Positions 17,817 to 27,454 of a DNA stretch of 64,000 nt are shown here, piece after piece (the stretch's first letter is position 1; each line of letters starts with the position of its first letter). The notes under the pieces are model-generated. The model worked only from the letters and a program-made list of their open reading frames with translations, had not been told where the DNA came from and searched no databases. Origin of the DNA: Photorhabdus asymbiotica (GTDB taxonomy: Bacteria > Pseudomonadota > Gammaproteobacteria > Enterobacterales > Enterobacteriaceae); contig NZ_RBLJ01000002.1 in assembly GCF_003634575.1 (NCBI RefSeq), forward strand, positions 1 to 64,000. The letters run 5' to 3'. A program made the position numbers and the translations under genes.

Positions 17817-18141
17817 ATTTAAAGTCCCTGGTTATTGTTGAACTTGTTATTTCTAAGTTTTCGAACAGATATGGAAATAAAAACCATATCTTAGGTATTA
17901 CACTGGCACCGAGTCTTTCTAAGCATAGAATTTACGACGCATTTGGTCAGGTTTTTTCAGCTTTCCTAAAATTGACCAGAGATCATTTTATCTGGTGACT
18001 GACCATTCTTATCATCATCTCCTTTAACAATTTAATTGTAAGTTAAGTGTTTCCGTGTATTGTTTTTCAACATTTTCATAGAAGTTATTGATTACATGCT
18101 CTATCAAATCAATATTAATTCCTTTATTTAATTAAAAAAAT
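17817..18141 (-). other. Intergenic gap between pvc16 and the cyclase effector
   Basis: 325 bases, AT-rich. A weak site (AGGGACTTTAAAT) lies directly before the effector ATG. I see no clear terminator after pvc16, so readthrough from the injector operon into the effector genes is possible. Confidence 0.4.
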
Positions 18142-19023
18142 TTAAATTCCTACAAGATTATCTTTCGTTATACTTTCAATTCTAATCCCACAATCATCAA
18201 TAGTGGTAATAACTTCAGCATTATTTACCCAACGATCAAAGATATTATCAATTTCCTTCAAATATTCCTGTCGTGTAATGCCTGAAACAGACAACAATAT
18301 AATCATCTGAGCCGGACTGTCTTGAGTCATCGTCTCTTTCACTGCGGATAATTCAACTTTACTCAGTACCAACCGGTTATCCTCTCCTCCTCCTAATTCC
18401 GTAATGAGTAATTCGCGTAAAGCATGACTAACCACTTCTTGACTGAGCGATGCCGTTTGTTCCACTGTAGAAGAAACCGCGGTAACCGGAGTCGCGCTAT
18501 CCTGACCATCGTTTAGGCTAACAGGTACTGTCACTGAATAATTGAGAGAAAGCCGTGGGCGATTACCCAGTGATTGCCAGAAATTCCCCAGGCTATTTAA
18601 ACTCTCTTTAGGCGGTACAACCTGAGTATAAGCACCAGGAATACCTGCCAATTGACGATTATTAATCAAGGCATTTAATACTTGTGACATCACTTGTATT
18701 GCCTGGTTATCAGGTTGGCTATCCGGACTGCTGGCATCAGTCGCTGGCTTAGAAGCTTCCCAATAGGTAATCAGATAGTTACATTTAATATTTACCCAAC
18801 CAGGCAATAACCTCCCGGCATAAACATCAAACCCTCTTGATTCTGCCGAGCGAAGCTGTAAATCTTCATGAATGTCATAAAGAAAGATACTTACCATCGC
18901 ATCAGATTGCATAGTATCCAATTCAGGTAGATCAAAACGAATGGCAATATCTTGATTCAGATATGCGCGCAGCATGGCATCCATTGCCTTATTGACATCA
19001 ATAATAGTTTGCGTGTTTAACAT
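18142..19023 (-). CDS. pvc16: Injector tail-terminator/cap protein Pvc16
   Basis: 293 residues of the DUF4255 type found at the end of contractile injection loci (Afp16/Pvc16). The N-terminal part reads TIIDVNKAMDAMLRAYL, followed by MVSIFLYDIHEDLQLRS, the usual signature. The protein caps the distal end of tube and sheath and fixes particle length. It is the last structural gene of the operon, 84 bp after pvc15. Confidence 0.85.
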   Translation of the reverse strand: MLNTQTIIDVNKAMDAMLRAYLNQDIAIRFDLPELDTMQSDAMVSIFLYDIHEDLQLRSAESRGFDVYAGRLLPGWVNIKCNYLITYWEASKPATDASSPDSQPDNQAIQVMSQVLNALINNRQLAGIPGAYTQVVPPKESLNSLGNFWQSLGNRPRLSLNYSVTVPVSLNDGQDSATPVTAVSSTVEQTASLSQEVVSHALRELLITELGGGEDNRLVLSKVELSAVKETMTQDSPAQMIILLSVSGITRQEYLKEIDNIFDRWVNNAEVITTIDDCGIRIESITKDNLVGI

Positions 19024-19106
19024 AAAAAACCTCTCTTAAATTATATCGTGATAACTTTTTGGTAATAAATTTATTTAATATTTCAATACTTTCATTGTGA
19101 TAACTT

Positions 19107-21203
19107 TTAAAATGTTAATCGTCCGACTTTAGCTAATTCACGCTTCAATGCAATTTCAATATTTTCATTACTGACTTCATCATTCCCCTGCTCTGAAGCA
19201 AAGAATGAAGACAATAAAGCAATATTGCGGATATTCGCGCCAGTCACGCTTGTTCGTTGAGCTAATTCGTTAAAATCGATATCTTCCGATATTTTTATAT
19301 TTCTAGGCCAAATTTCCTGCCACATTTTTTTACGGATTTTTTCATCCGGGTAAGTAAAACGGGTAATGAAAGTAAAACGACGATTAAAAGCACTGTCTAA
19401 ATGACCACGATTATTGGTGGATAAAATGACCAGACCCGGGTAATTCTCCAGGCGCTGTAATAAGTAAGAAACTTCAATATTGGCATGTCTGTCCTGGGAA
19501 TCTTTAGTTTCACTGCGTTTACCAAACAGTGCGTCAGCTTCATCAAAGAATAATACCCCTGCATCCTGTTCCGCCAAATCGAAAATACGGGATAAGTTTT
19601 TTTCTGTTTCACCGATGTATTTATTCACTACTGTAGATAAATCCACTTTTATTAAGTCAACGCCAATGTGGTCAGCAATCACTTCTGCTGCCATGGTTTT
19701 TCCAGTGCCTGAATCACCATAAAACAGGGCGCTGATACCAGTGCCATAGGCAATTTTATCTTTAAACCCTCCCGCCAGAACCTGTTCCCGATACTTAATT
19801 GCTATGAGTATTTCCCGTAACTGCTGAGCAATCTCATCGGATACCAATAAATCCTTTAATGAGCGCTTAGGAATAATCCGCTGTGCCAATTGACCGAAAT
19901 TTTGTTGAGCACGCAAATTTAATGCCTGGCGTATATCGCATTGCTGCAAGATATCCAGCGGATCTCGCTGCTGTTGATAAAGCTGGGCCTCTTGCAAAAT
20001 CAATGGCAGGGTTTCTGGGTTAAAAGTGTAACGCTGGCTTAAAGTTATCGTATCAATATCCTCGGAACAATTATCCGGTAAGCTGGCAATTAACAATCTG
20101 GCTTTTTCCGCAGGCGTTAAAAGTGGCATCTCAATCAGTAATACCGGTATCTTTTTCAGCCATACCAATGGGGAATAAGGCTCAATCAGGCAAACAATTC
20201 TTAATTCAGGTTGATTCAATAACTCTGACAGGGAGTCCAATAGTTGTTTATTCTGTTCCACTAACAAGCAAAAATTCCGTAATAATAAACATGCTCCATG
20301 CATGCGGGTTTCCCGCAAAATATGCTTTATCTGAAGAATAATGTTTTTTTCATCGCTATCAGCAAGTTTGGATATATCTACCAGCAGTGTTTGCTTCCCT
20401 TCTGAAGCCATCATATTAGTAATGGTATAAGCTCTGGCACTGCCGGCCATTCCCCGTAATAAGACAATCGGTCTAATATTATCGTTGTCAGATAACAATA
20501 CGTTACCCAGTACTTGTTTTAATCCTTCAGGATAACAGCCAATCCCTGTCGGTGTTAACCACTCAGCACAATGTTCTAAAGCCGGCATAATGTAGTGATG
20601 CCCCAGTAAAAAGTGATATACCCCGCTGTCAGTAATAAAGGGAGTCTGGAGCCAGGCCAGCGTTTTTTGACTAGTATCGATGGATAATAGCTGGCAACCC
20701 ATCAAAGGTGCCCGGTGCAGAAAACTCGCTTGCTGTACCTGTTTCTCCAGCGCCGAGTGGCAAAACAGTTCCAATGCCAGCGCAAAAGAAGGTAATCGAC
20801 CCTGTTGTCCCCCTTGAATCAGCGAAAACAGTCGATAATAGCGGCTATCAAAATGGGGCAATAAGCCTAATAGTAAAACATCGCGCTCAAAATCAGTCAG
20901 TTCAAAGCGTTCGATCAGATCCATTAATCTGGACGCTGCCATTAGGCTTACATTGCCCTTTTGCGATATCGCCAGATAATCATCATTTATCCAATGAGGT
21001 TTACCAAGTGGCTTATCCAGCCTGGTCACCACTTCCGCCTCAGTGAGCAGAAACTCATCCAGGAGCTCACTTCGCTGACTTTCTACACAATAAAAATGGT
21101 GTTGAAGAGCGAGATCTATTCGTTCCAGTTCGCTAAATAAAAACGATAGATCACGGTCGTTATCCTGATTCAATGAATCATAAAAAACAGGCGATATATT
21201 CAT
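19107..21203 (-). CDS. pvc15: Injector AAA+ ATPase Pvc15
   Basis: 698 residues with a Pvc15-type N-terminal region and a C-terminal AAA+ module. Walker A is FYGDSGTGKTMAAEV (about residue 495), Walker B is GVLFFDEADALFGKR (about 550), and sensor/arginine-finger residues follow in ILSTNNRGHLDSAFNRRF. The ATPase is required for assembly or effector loading in related systems and is not part of the finished particle. A degenerate first ATPase-like domain (VLLRGMAGSARAYT) replaces a normal P-loop in the middle of the protein. Confidence 0.92.
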   Translation of the reverse strand: MNISPVFYDSLNQDNDRDLSFLFSELERIDLALQHHFYCVESQRSELLDEFLLTEAEVVTRLDKPLGKPHWINDDYLAISQKGNVSLMAASRLMDLIERFELTDFERDVLLLGLLPHFDSRYYRLFSLIQGGQQGRLPSFALALELFCHSALEKQVQQASFLHRAPLMGCQLLSIDTSQKTLAWLQTPFITDSGVYHFLLGHHYIMPALEHCAEWLTPTGIGCYPEGLKQVLGNVLLSDNDNIRPIVLLRGMAGSARAYTITNMMASEGKQTLLVDISKLADSDEKNIILQIKHILRETRMHGACLLLRNFCLLVEQNKQLLDSLSELLNQPELRIVCLIEPYSPLVWLKKIPVLLIEMPLLTPAEKARLLIASLPDNCSEDIDTITLSQRYTFNPETLPLILQEAQLYQQQRDPLDILQQCDIRQALNLRAQQNFGQLAQRIIPKRSLKDLLVSDEIAQQLREILIAIKYREQVLAGGFKDKIAYGTGISALFYGDSGTGKTMAAEVIADHIGVDLIKVDLSTVVNKYIGETEKNLSRIFDLAEQDAGVLFFDEADALFGKRSETKDSQDRHANIEVSYLLQRLENYPGLVILSTNNRGHLDSAFNRRFTFITRFTYPDEKIRKKMWQEIWPRNIKISEDIDFNELAQRTSVTGANIRNIALLSSFFASEQGNDEVSNENIEIALKRELAKVGRLTF

Positions 21204-21238
21204 ATTTTTTACTCAGACTAAGTCATTGTGGTCAATGG

Positions 21239-22954
21239 TTATAACCACGTAATGGTTAATGGTTGACTCAACCAGCTAAAACAAGCCATATTCATTGGCC
21301 ACGGCCAATCAGTTAACAGAGCATCAAATGGTTGTTGCTGTATTGTGATTTTAATTTCCTGTTCATTGATCAGTAATTCTCCTGGTCGTTGTAGAAATAA
21401 TTGACGGACGTCATTACGACTTAACTTTTTCCAGCCAGAAAGTTGGGAGATAATAGCGTCCAGCCATTGAATTATTATCCATTGTTTTTCTGGTTCAATA
21501 GGCATTGGTTCAGTAATTTCATCAGCCATTAACCCACATAGAACATTATTCAAAACCTTTCGTTCCACTTTCACATCTTCGGTTCCCCAAATCAGGTAAT
21601 CAAGAAAATCAACGGCATTAAACTGGGCCTGACGATGGATAAATTTCTTTTTCTCAAGTAGACCAAGCTGGTTAAATAGTGTAGGTAGCATTGGCCATAG
21701 AATTAATATACCTGTATTACTAACCTGACGTGGAATGGTTTGTTCAGGTAATGCAACGGGCTCAGAATATAGTCTACTGAGAGTGCGAAGTTGACTTTGG
21801 TTATTTCCTTCTTTAATGGAGGCATTATTCAACCTTGATAATATGCTCTGATCTACTGTATTACTAACCTGACGTAGAATGGTTTGTTCAGGTAATACAA
21901 CGGGTTCAGAATATAGTCTACTGAGAGTACAGAGTTGACTGTGATTATTTCCTTCTTTAATGGAATTATTATTCAACCTTGATAATATGCTCTGATTTAC
22001 GGGCTCTTCATCATATCTATTTTTATCGACGCTCTTTGAAACAAAATGTTCTGACAGATATTGGTATTCCTTAGCAGAAAGATACTTTCTGCATAACTGT
22101 GAAATTGATCTCACCTGCCAGATTTTCTTTAGCCAATCATTTAGTGATGAATCGTTAATCCCACTCTGACGAAATAGTGTAATAATAGGTATTGTATTAA
22201 GCAAACCATTATTATTAAGTTCAGTTGTTATGCGTGCAATAACTTTTTCATCCGGTTTAGGAATTTCCTGTATATTGTACTGTTGTATATATCCCAGAGC
22301 ACTAAATATCAGTTGTCCGCAGGAAACAAGCTTCTCCTGATATTGTGGTCTATTTATTCTTTCAGATAATCTGCGATTGATAGCGATTAATAAATCGGGT
22401 TGTTTGATAGCCAAGAGTCGTTTTAAGCCTTCCTCAGACAAACAACTTTTTGCCAATAATAACGCAAATTTATTTTCTATTTGTGTTAACTGATTTGTTA
22501 ATTTTTCAATACCATTATTTCCCATTGCTTCTACTAGATTTAATGTGGAATGCTTTTGATATAAAAAGTGAATGAAATTCTCTGCATCAATTAATTTGTT
22601 ATCGCCAAATATGTAAGACTTATCAGTAGCTTGATTTGATATTGTCTCATTAAATAGCATTTCTTCCCTATGGTTGTTTATCTGATATTGACTGAATTCT
22701 TTATTCAATGCAGCTTTTAGGAGAGTAGGAAACAATGAATTAAAATCATGGAAATTTATCGTACCAAGATTCAGGATTAATGTTTCTAAATAAACACCCC
22801 TATTAATTTCATATTCATTAAAGTATGAATTAAATAATTTATTTATATTAGCTTGATTAAGCAAGGAGCCATGCAATACTTTTCTAGCTACTTGTTGATT
22901 ATTAGCTTCAATAGTAATTGTAATCCGGTTTAACAGATTTGGCTCCGAAGTCAT
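21239..22954 (-). CDS. pvc14: Injector tape-measure protein Pvc14
   Basis: 571 residues. The N-terminus (NRITITIEANNQQ, then LNLGTINFHDF) and C-terminus (LINEQEIKITIQQQPFDALLTDWPWP) match the contractile-injection-system tape-measure family. The middle holds a perfect-phase tandem duplication of 48 residues (144 bp; 21717-21860 and 21861-22004), each unit running from SILSRLNN through SRLYSEPV to RQVSNT. Tape-measure length sets tube length, so the duplication could change particle length. Confidence 0.85.
   Translation of the reverse strand: MTSEPNLLNRITITIEANNQQVARKVLHGSLLNQANINKLFNSYFNEYEINRGVYLETLILNLGTINFHDFNSLFPTLLKAALNKEFSQYQINNHREEMLFNETISNQATDKSYIFGDNKLIDAENFIHFLYQKHSTLNLVEAMGNNGIEKLTNQLTQIENKFALLLAKSCLSEEGLKRLLAIKQPDLLIAINRRLSERINRPQYQEKLVSCGQLIFSALGYIQQYNIQEIPKPDEKVIARITTELNNNGLLNTIPIITLFRQSGINDSSLNDWLKKIWQVRSISQLCRKYLSAKEYQYLSEHFVSKSVDKNRYDEEPVNQSILSRLNNNSIKEGNNHSQLCTLSRLYSEPVVLPEQTILRQVSNTVDQSILSRLNNASIKEGNNQSQLRTLSRLYSEPVALPEQTIPRQVSNTGILILWPMLPTLFNQLGLLEKKKFIHRQAQFNAVDFLDYLIWGTEDVKVERKVLNNVLCGLMADEITEPMPIEPEKQWIIIQWLDAIISQLSGWKKLSRNDVRQLFLQRPGELLINEQEIKITIQQQPFDALLTDWPWPMNMACFSWLSQPLTITWL
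21717..22004 (-). repeat. 144-bp tandem duplication inside pvc14
   Basis: Two adjacent units differing at only a few bases, both in frame (48 codons each). High identity implies a recent event. Confidence 0.8.
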
Positions 22955-23010
22955 GCTAATATCCTCTTTATTATTAATGGATAATTTATATTTTCAATTT
23001 TTCATATATA

Positions 23011-24537
23011 TTAAAGCTTTATGATGAAAGCCAGAATATAATAAGGGACTGTTACTTTGTTTTTGTGAGAATGTTTTCCTGTGCCCGTTATCTTAATATC
23101 ATGATCGTGCGTCTGCAGACTGTTTCCGCCTAAGGTACTGTTGGAGACATTATTGTTAGAGTCAAGTACACCTGATGACTTATAAATATATCGTACTGAA
23201 GTATTATCTCCTGTTGTTACACCCCACACATTTGTTGTGATTTTTTTACTTCCATAATAATTAACTTTCTCTGTATCCATAATTATTCCACTAAAGTGTG
23301 CATGATTAGGTATTTGCTGTAACGATAATGCTCTCCCCAGTGTTTTACCATCAATAGTTAATGTAGCTTCATCAGAACTGAAATCGAATAACTTACTATT
23401 TTTAGTACCTGAAGCTGTATTAGTACTCACTCCATTAATATCAGTCCCTTTCCCACCTAAAATAAATCGATCGATTAAATTTGGTGTACCATTATTGCCA
23501 TCACATAACGCCCAACCAGTTGGTGCAGTACTGCCAGAGAACATTACAATCACTCCCTTGGGGAGTACATTATTAGGATCAATTGCAACACCATTAGCAT
23601 CTACTTTAATTCCGCCATTAGCTTTAACTTTAACTGCAACACCACTACTATCAACGCTAATTCCTTTACTAGTATTAGCTATAACTGCAACACCACTACC
23701 ATCAACGCTAATTCCTTTACTAGTATTAGCTATAACTGCAACACCACTACCATCAACGCTAATTCCCTTACTAGCATTAGCTATAACTGCAACACCTGTA
23801 TTATCAACGCTAATTCCTTTACTAGTATTAGCTATAACTGCAACACCACTACCATCAACGCTAATTCCTTTACTAGTATTAGCTATAACTGCAACACCAC
23901 TACCATCAACGCTAATTCCCTTACTAGCATTAGCTATAACTGCAACACCTGTATTATCAACGCTAATTCCTTTACTAGTATTAACTTTAACTGCAACACC
24001 ATTACCATCAACGCTAATTCCCTTATCAGTATTAACTTTAACTGCAACACCACTACTATCAACGCTAAGTCCCTTATTAGCACTAACTTTAACGGCAACA
24101 CCACCACTACTAGTAACGCTAATTCCGTTACCTTGTTTTACAGCTACATTGCTAGTGTTAACTGTAATACCATCGCCCTGACCGACACAGATTCCATTGG
24201 TTTCATTAGTCAGACCACTACCAAGATCTACAGATAAAACATCATCTTTTAATATTAATGGAGAAAAGTCTTTATTGGAAAAAGTGCCTATTTTTAAATT
24301 AAGCGTACCGTCATCAGCCAATTTCAATCCTTCTCCTGGGCCATTTTGTTGTGGCGCTTGACCACAGGCTTTACGTCCAATATCGGCAATATCAATTAAC
24401 TCATTGAAATCGGTTTGCAGGGGAATACTGCCCTCTTTAAATTTATCCTTTAATTTATCGATGTCAGGTCCAACAGCTTTTGGATTAGATAATGTTTGTT
24501 GTTCTTGTACAGTTGCATTATAACGAGTTTCGTTCAT
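23011..24537 (-). CDS. pvc13: Injector tail fibre Pvc13
   Basis: 508 residues. The N-terminal baseplate-attachment region (residues 1-110) is followed by a shaft of at least ten 17-residue repeats of pattern VAVxxNxSKGISVDGSG (about nt 23590-24110), then a collar-type domain beginning LPKGVIVMFSGSTAPTGWALCDG, and a variable tip. The repeat pattern resembles beta-spiral fibre shafts, and the collar motif is that of phage tail-fibre tips. The fibre recognises the target cell, so the tip and shaft length should determine host range. Repeat units 4-6 and 7-9 are almost identical triplets, pointing to a recent in-frame expansion of 153 bp. Confidence 0.9.
   Translation of the reverse strand: MNETRYNATVQEQQTLSNPKAVGPDIDKLKDKFKEGSIPLQTDFNELIDIADIGRKACGQAPQQNGPGEGLKLADDGTLNLKIGTFSNKDFSPLILKDDVLSVDLGSGLTNETNGICVGQGDGITVNTSNVAVKQGNGISVTSSGGVAVKVSANKGLSVDSSGVAVKVNTDKGISVDGNGVAVKVNTSKGISVDNTGVAVIANASKGISVDGSGVAVIANTSKGISVDGSGVAVIANTSKGISVDNTGVAVIANASKGISVDGSGVAVIANTSKGISVDGSGVAVIANTSKGISVDSSGVAVKVKANGGIKVDANGVAIDPNNVLPKGVIVMFSGSTAPTGWALCDGNNGTPNLIDRFILGGKGTDINGVSTNTASGTKNSKLFDFSSDEATLTIDGKTLGRALSLQQIPNHAHFSGIIMDTEKVNYYGSKKITTNVWGVTTGDNTSVRYIYKSSGVLDSNNNVSNSTLGGNSLQTHDHDIKITGTGKHSHKNKVTVPYYILAFIIKL
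23590..24110 (-). repeat. 51-bp tandem repeats encoding the Pvc13 fibre shaft
   Basis: About ten in-frame units of 51 bp. The inner six fall into two near-identical groups of three. The opposite strand is open for 228 codons only because of this periodicity. Confidence 0.85.
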
Positions 24538-24595
24538 GATTAACTCCAGAAAACATATTTAATTCAACATCATTAGTGGCAGATATTTATTTTTC

Positions 24596-27454
24596 CTAGC
24601 TCTCTTTAGGAACATAGAATAATTCATTCTGGGTTATTCCATCTGTATTCCATTGATCACCATTACTACCCACCACTTCTTCTCTTTGACTAGATGTGGC
24701 AATACGCATTGTGCCAACACCTTTTAAGGCAGATGGCAATTTACCAAGTGTCAAACTTTCTAGAATGGAATAAGCCGCATCCCCCAGTGGCGTACCATTA
24801 TTTTGCCAACGCTGATAGGTATTGGCGAAATTTAAAAAGGCTTCCCGATCCATCCAATGGATAATCATAGAAATATGAGCTGGAAATTCGGTAAGAATCG
24901 TTTCTTTCACCCATTCTTCCAATTTATAGGGATCAACACCGGGCAATTTAATTAAGTCACTGTTCACTACTACGCTAATCACAAATGAAAAGCGGTCAGT
25001 CCTTTCATATTTCTCCCCCGAAAAATACCAACTATACCGCCACGCCTCTTCCGAGGTAGGAAAAGCCAGAGTGGAATTACCCAAACGCTCAATAATCAAG
25101 GTCCCTTCAATGCGATCAAAGCTAACAACTTTTGCATAAAGTTTTTCTGACTCCGCTTTTTTTAAATTGACTATCCCCACCTGCTTTAACAGGGTGATTT
25201 CGCTACCTACAACAACCATCGGCGGGAATGGAGTTTGCACTGTGCGGGTCAAGCGCCGTTGATTCACAGGCAATGAGGATTGGTCACTAGCATAGGCCAG
25301 ACGATAGCCCATATCCTCCATCCATACCGGGCTGTTTTGCCAAAAGAGTTTACTCGCCTTGGCTGCTGTCATTACCCGCGCCAGATTATATTCCAGTTGC
25401 GCACTATTATTCACATCCAACCAAAACTTATCCCCCTCGGTTTTGAATACCATCTGACCGCGTATCGTAAATTGGGTTTCTCCCTGCTCTCCTTCATACA
25501 GAATTAAATTGATCACTTGCCCCTGTGTCAGCTTGCCATCAATGCCCTTCTGTTCAATGACCACATAATGTTGACCTGTTTGGCTGCCCCCCTCCTCTGT
25601 CACCGAGGCTGGTTTCTGTTCCTTATCAAACTGACTATTGGGTTTGACTGGCAGCAACGCTCGATGTTCAATCAAATAAAAAGGCAGTTGGCTCAGATCC
25701 GGTTGAGGTTTAAACAACTCACCGCCCAGCCCCATGCGAGCAGCAATACGTTTTTGTAGCGACGATACCTGATCGATACGAATATTGGAGCGGTGGTAAG
25801 TCAATGTCGGTTGCTGGGCCAGATAACCCTGTTGGACCGCACGAAAATCATCGAGTTGTGTCGTAAAGGTACGCGGTGCCCGCTGTGTGCCAAAGTAACC
25901 CAGCAAGTAATTAATAATATCCAATTCATGATCACTATCCAGCGCAATCTGTCCTAACAAATCCTTTAATGCAGGGGCATAATCTTGATGGGCGTCATCA
26001 TTCACTGAGCCTGACTTAAAGGGCCACTGATCACCCCAAACCTCATAACCTTCGCGCTGAAAAGCCAGTAACCGCGGGAGCATGGCTATCTGTTGACAAC
26101 CACAGGCCAATAATTGTTCAAATGGCAACATAAATTGATGAAGTGGCAATAAGTGTTCACTTTCAGACAAAGAATGTTGTAGTCCATAGCAAGGCGGCAA
26201 AGTATCACTGACGGGATAATAGCTGCCAACGTCACGGTGCTGGCCGTAAGCCAATATTACCGGCTCATTTTGAATCAGTGATTGACTGGGTAAACTGGCC
26301 TGGATTTGCTCTTTACTCACACTGACGCTAATCCCTCCTTTGGCTATCACCCTAAGCGGGCCATTTTGTTGCGCCAATTGGTTAAGTGGGTCTTCTCCCC
26401 AAAGACGTGGATAATAGCCCTCTTTGATCGACCACGACCAGGTATCCCCCTTAACGGGTTCAATAGCAGTTTTATCGAAGCTATCATCCAGACGAAGACG
26501 ATTCACATGTTTAATGCCCTCAATCTCAAGCAGACTATTTACCAACCGGCTAAGATTGAGAGTGAGCCTTTGAGTATAATCACGGGCTGCCGGCAGCTCT
26601 GGTATCCAGCCATGTTCCAATAATGGACCTTCGAAGATTTGATCATTGCTCATCCCAGCATTTTGCAGTACTTCCGTACGGTAACGCTGTGCTCCAGGCA
26701 TCAGATACTGCTCTGCGGTGCTATACACCGCCGCAAAAATACCGGGGACATCCTGTGCACCTACATCATCATCCAGTTCAACATCCAGCAACAGTGGCAG
26801 ATCAACCGGTTGTAGCCAGATAATGTTGCTGACAGATTCACCAATATTGCGATTTTTAGTCAAAAATTCTGTCAGTTGTCTGGTAGCAGCGGCAATATTA
26901 CCCTGAGTCCAACGGGTTGGTTCCAGATACAACCAGTAATTCCCCCGCAAGGTAAACTCTTTAGCCCCTTCACTGTTGACAAAGCTATATTCCCTCTTGG
27001 TTGCATCATACCAATAGGTATAACGCTGTTTTTCCGGTTCACGCACCAGTTGCACACTCCGGAACAGAAAATCCCCCTCATCCTGCTGAGTACCATCCAG
27101 GCTGTCGCTGCTGTGTAGATCTAACAATGCCTTGCGATAATCATCCGCTGTCACCGGCCCACAAGTCAGTGTATTATGCGGGCCAAATTCGGCAGGAAAA
27201 ATTCCCTCTTGCTGCTGCTCATCCGGCGCCGGAGTCAGTAAATCTTTCAGGGGTAATGTATGTCGGTAAGCCAAATCTGACACACCGTAACTGATTCCCT
27301 GCAAAAATGTGATACCCGGATCATGCTCTGCCGTATCACTCCACAGTTTTTCAGCCTGTTTTTCAATCACCTGATGAGCTTGTTCCAGCAAGGTATCAAA
27401 GTGAATATCGTCTTTAACGCTATGAAACAGTGCATCCTGATTACTCATAGTCAT
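24596..27454 (-). CDS. pvc12: Injector baseplate wedge protein Pvc12
   Basis: 952 residues, the largest protein of the injector, at the Pvc12/Afp12 position between the gpJ-like Pvc11 and the fibre. N-terminal features include EKQAEKLWSDTAEHDPGITF and the following YGVSDLAYRHTLPL. Wedge proteins of this group form the baseplate ring that triggers sheath contraction. The start overlaps the pvc11 stop by 14 bp (27441-27454), implying coupled translation. Confidence 0.87.
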   Translation of the reverse strand: MTMSNQDALFHSVKDDIHFDTLLEQAHQVIEKQAEKLWSDTAEHDPGITFLQGISYGVSDLAYRHTLPLKDLLTPAPDEQQQEGIFPAEFGPHNTLTCGPVTADDYRKALLDLHSSDSLDGTQQDEGDFLFRSVQLVREPEKQRYTYWYDATKREYSFVNSEGAKEFTLRGNYWLYLEPTRWTQGNIAAATRQLTEFLTKNRNIGESVSNIIWLQPVDLPLLLDVELDDDVGAQDVPGIFAAVYSTAEQYLMPGAQRYRTEVLQNAGMSNDQIFEGPLLEHGWIPELPAARDYTQRLTLNLSRLVNSLLEIEGIKHVNRLRLDDSFDKTAIEPVKGDTWSWSIKEGYYPRLWGEDPLNQLAQQNGPLRVIAKGGISVSVSKEQIQASLPSQSLIQNEPVILAYGQHRDVGSYYPVSDTLPPCYGLQHSLSESEHLLPLHQFMLPFEQLLACGCQQIAMLPRLLAFQREGYEVWGDQWPFKSGSVNDDAHQDYAPALKDLLGQIALDSDHELDIINYLLGYFGTQRAPRTFTTQLDDFRAVQQGYLAQQPTLTYHRSNIRIDQVSSLQKRIAARMGLGGELFKPQPDLSQLPFYLIEHRALLPVKPNSQFDKEQKPASVTEEGGSQTGQHYVVIEQKGIDGKLTQGQVINLILYEGEQGETQFTIRGQMVFKTEGDKFWLDVNNSAQLEYNLARVMTAAKASKLFWQNSPVWMEDMGYRLAYASDQSSLPVNQRRLTRTVQTPFPPMVVVGSEITLLKQVGIVNLKKAESEKLYAKVVSFDRIEGTLIIERLGNSTLAFPTSEEAWRYSWYFSGEKYERTDRFSFVISVVVNSDLIKLPGVDPYKLEEWVKETILTEFPAHISMIIHWMDREAFLNFANTYQRWQNNGTPLGDAAYSILESLTLGKLPSALKGVGTMRIATSSQREEVVGSNGDQWNTDGITQNELFYVPKES

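Noticed and set aside
23590-24110. CRISPR-like regular repeats
   Set aside because: Period is 51 bp with no spacers; the units are contiguous, in frame and encode the fibre shaft.
23495-24181. 228-codon plus-strand frame with a repeated LIPLLVLAITATPLPST pattern; at first glance a membrane or repeat protein
   Set aside because: It is the antisense of the Pvc13 fibre shaft; 51-bp periodicity keeps the frame open.
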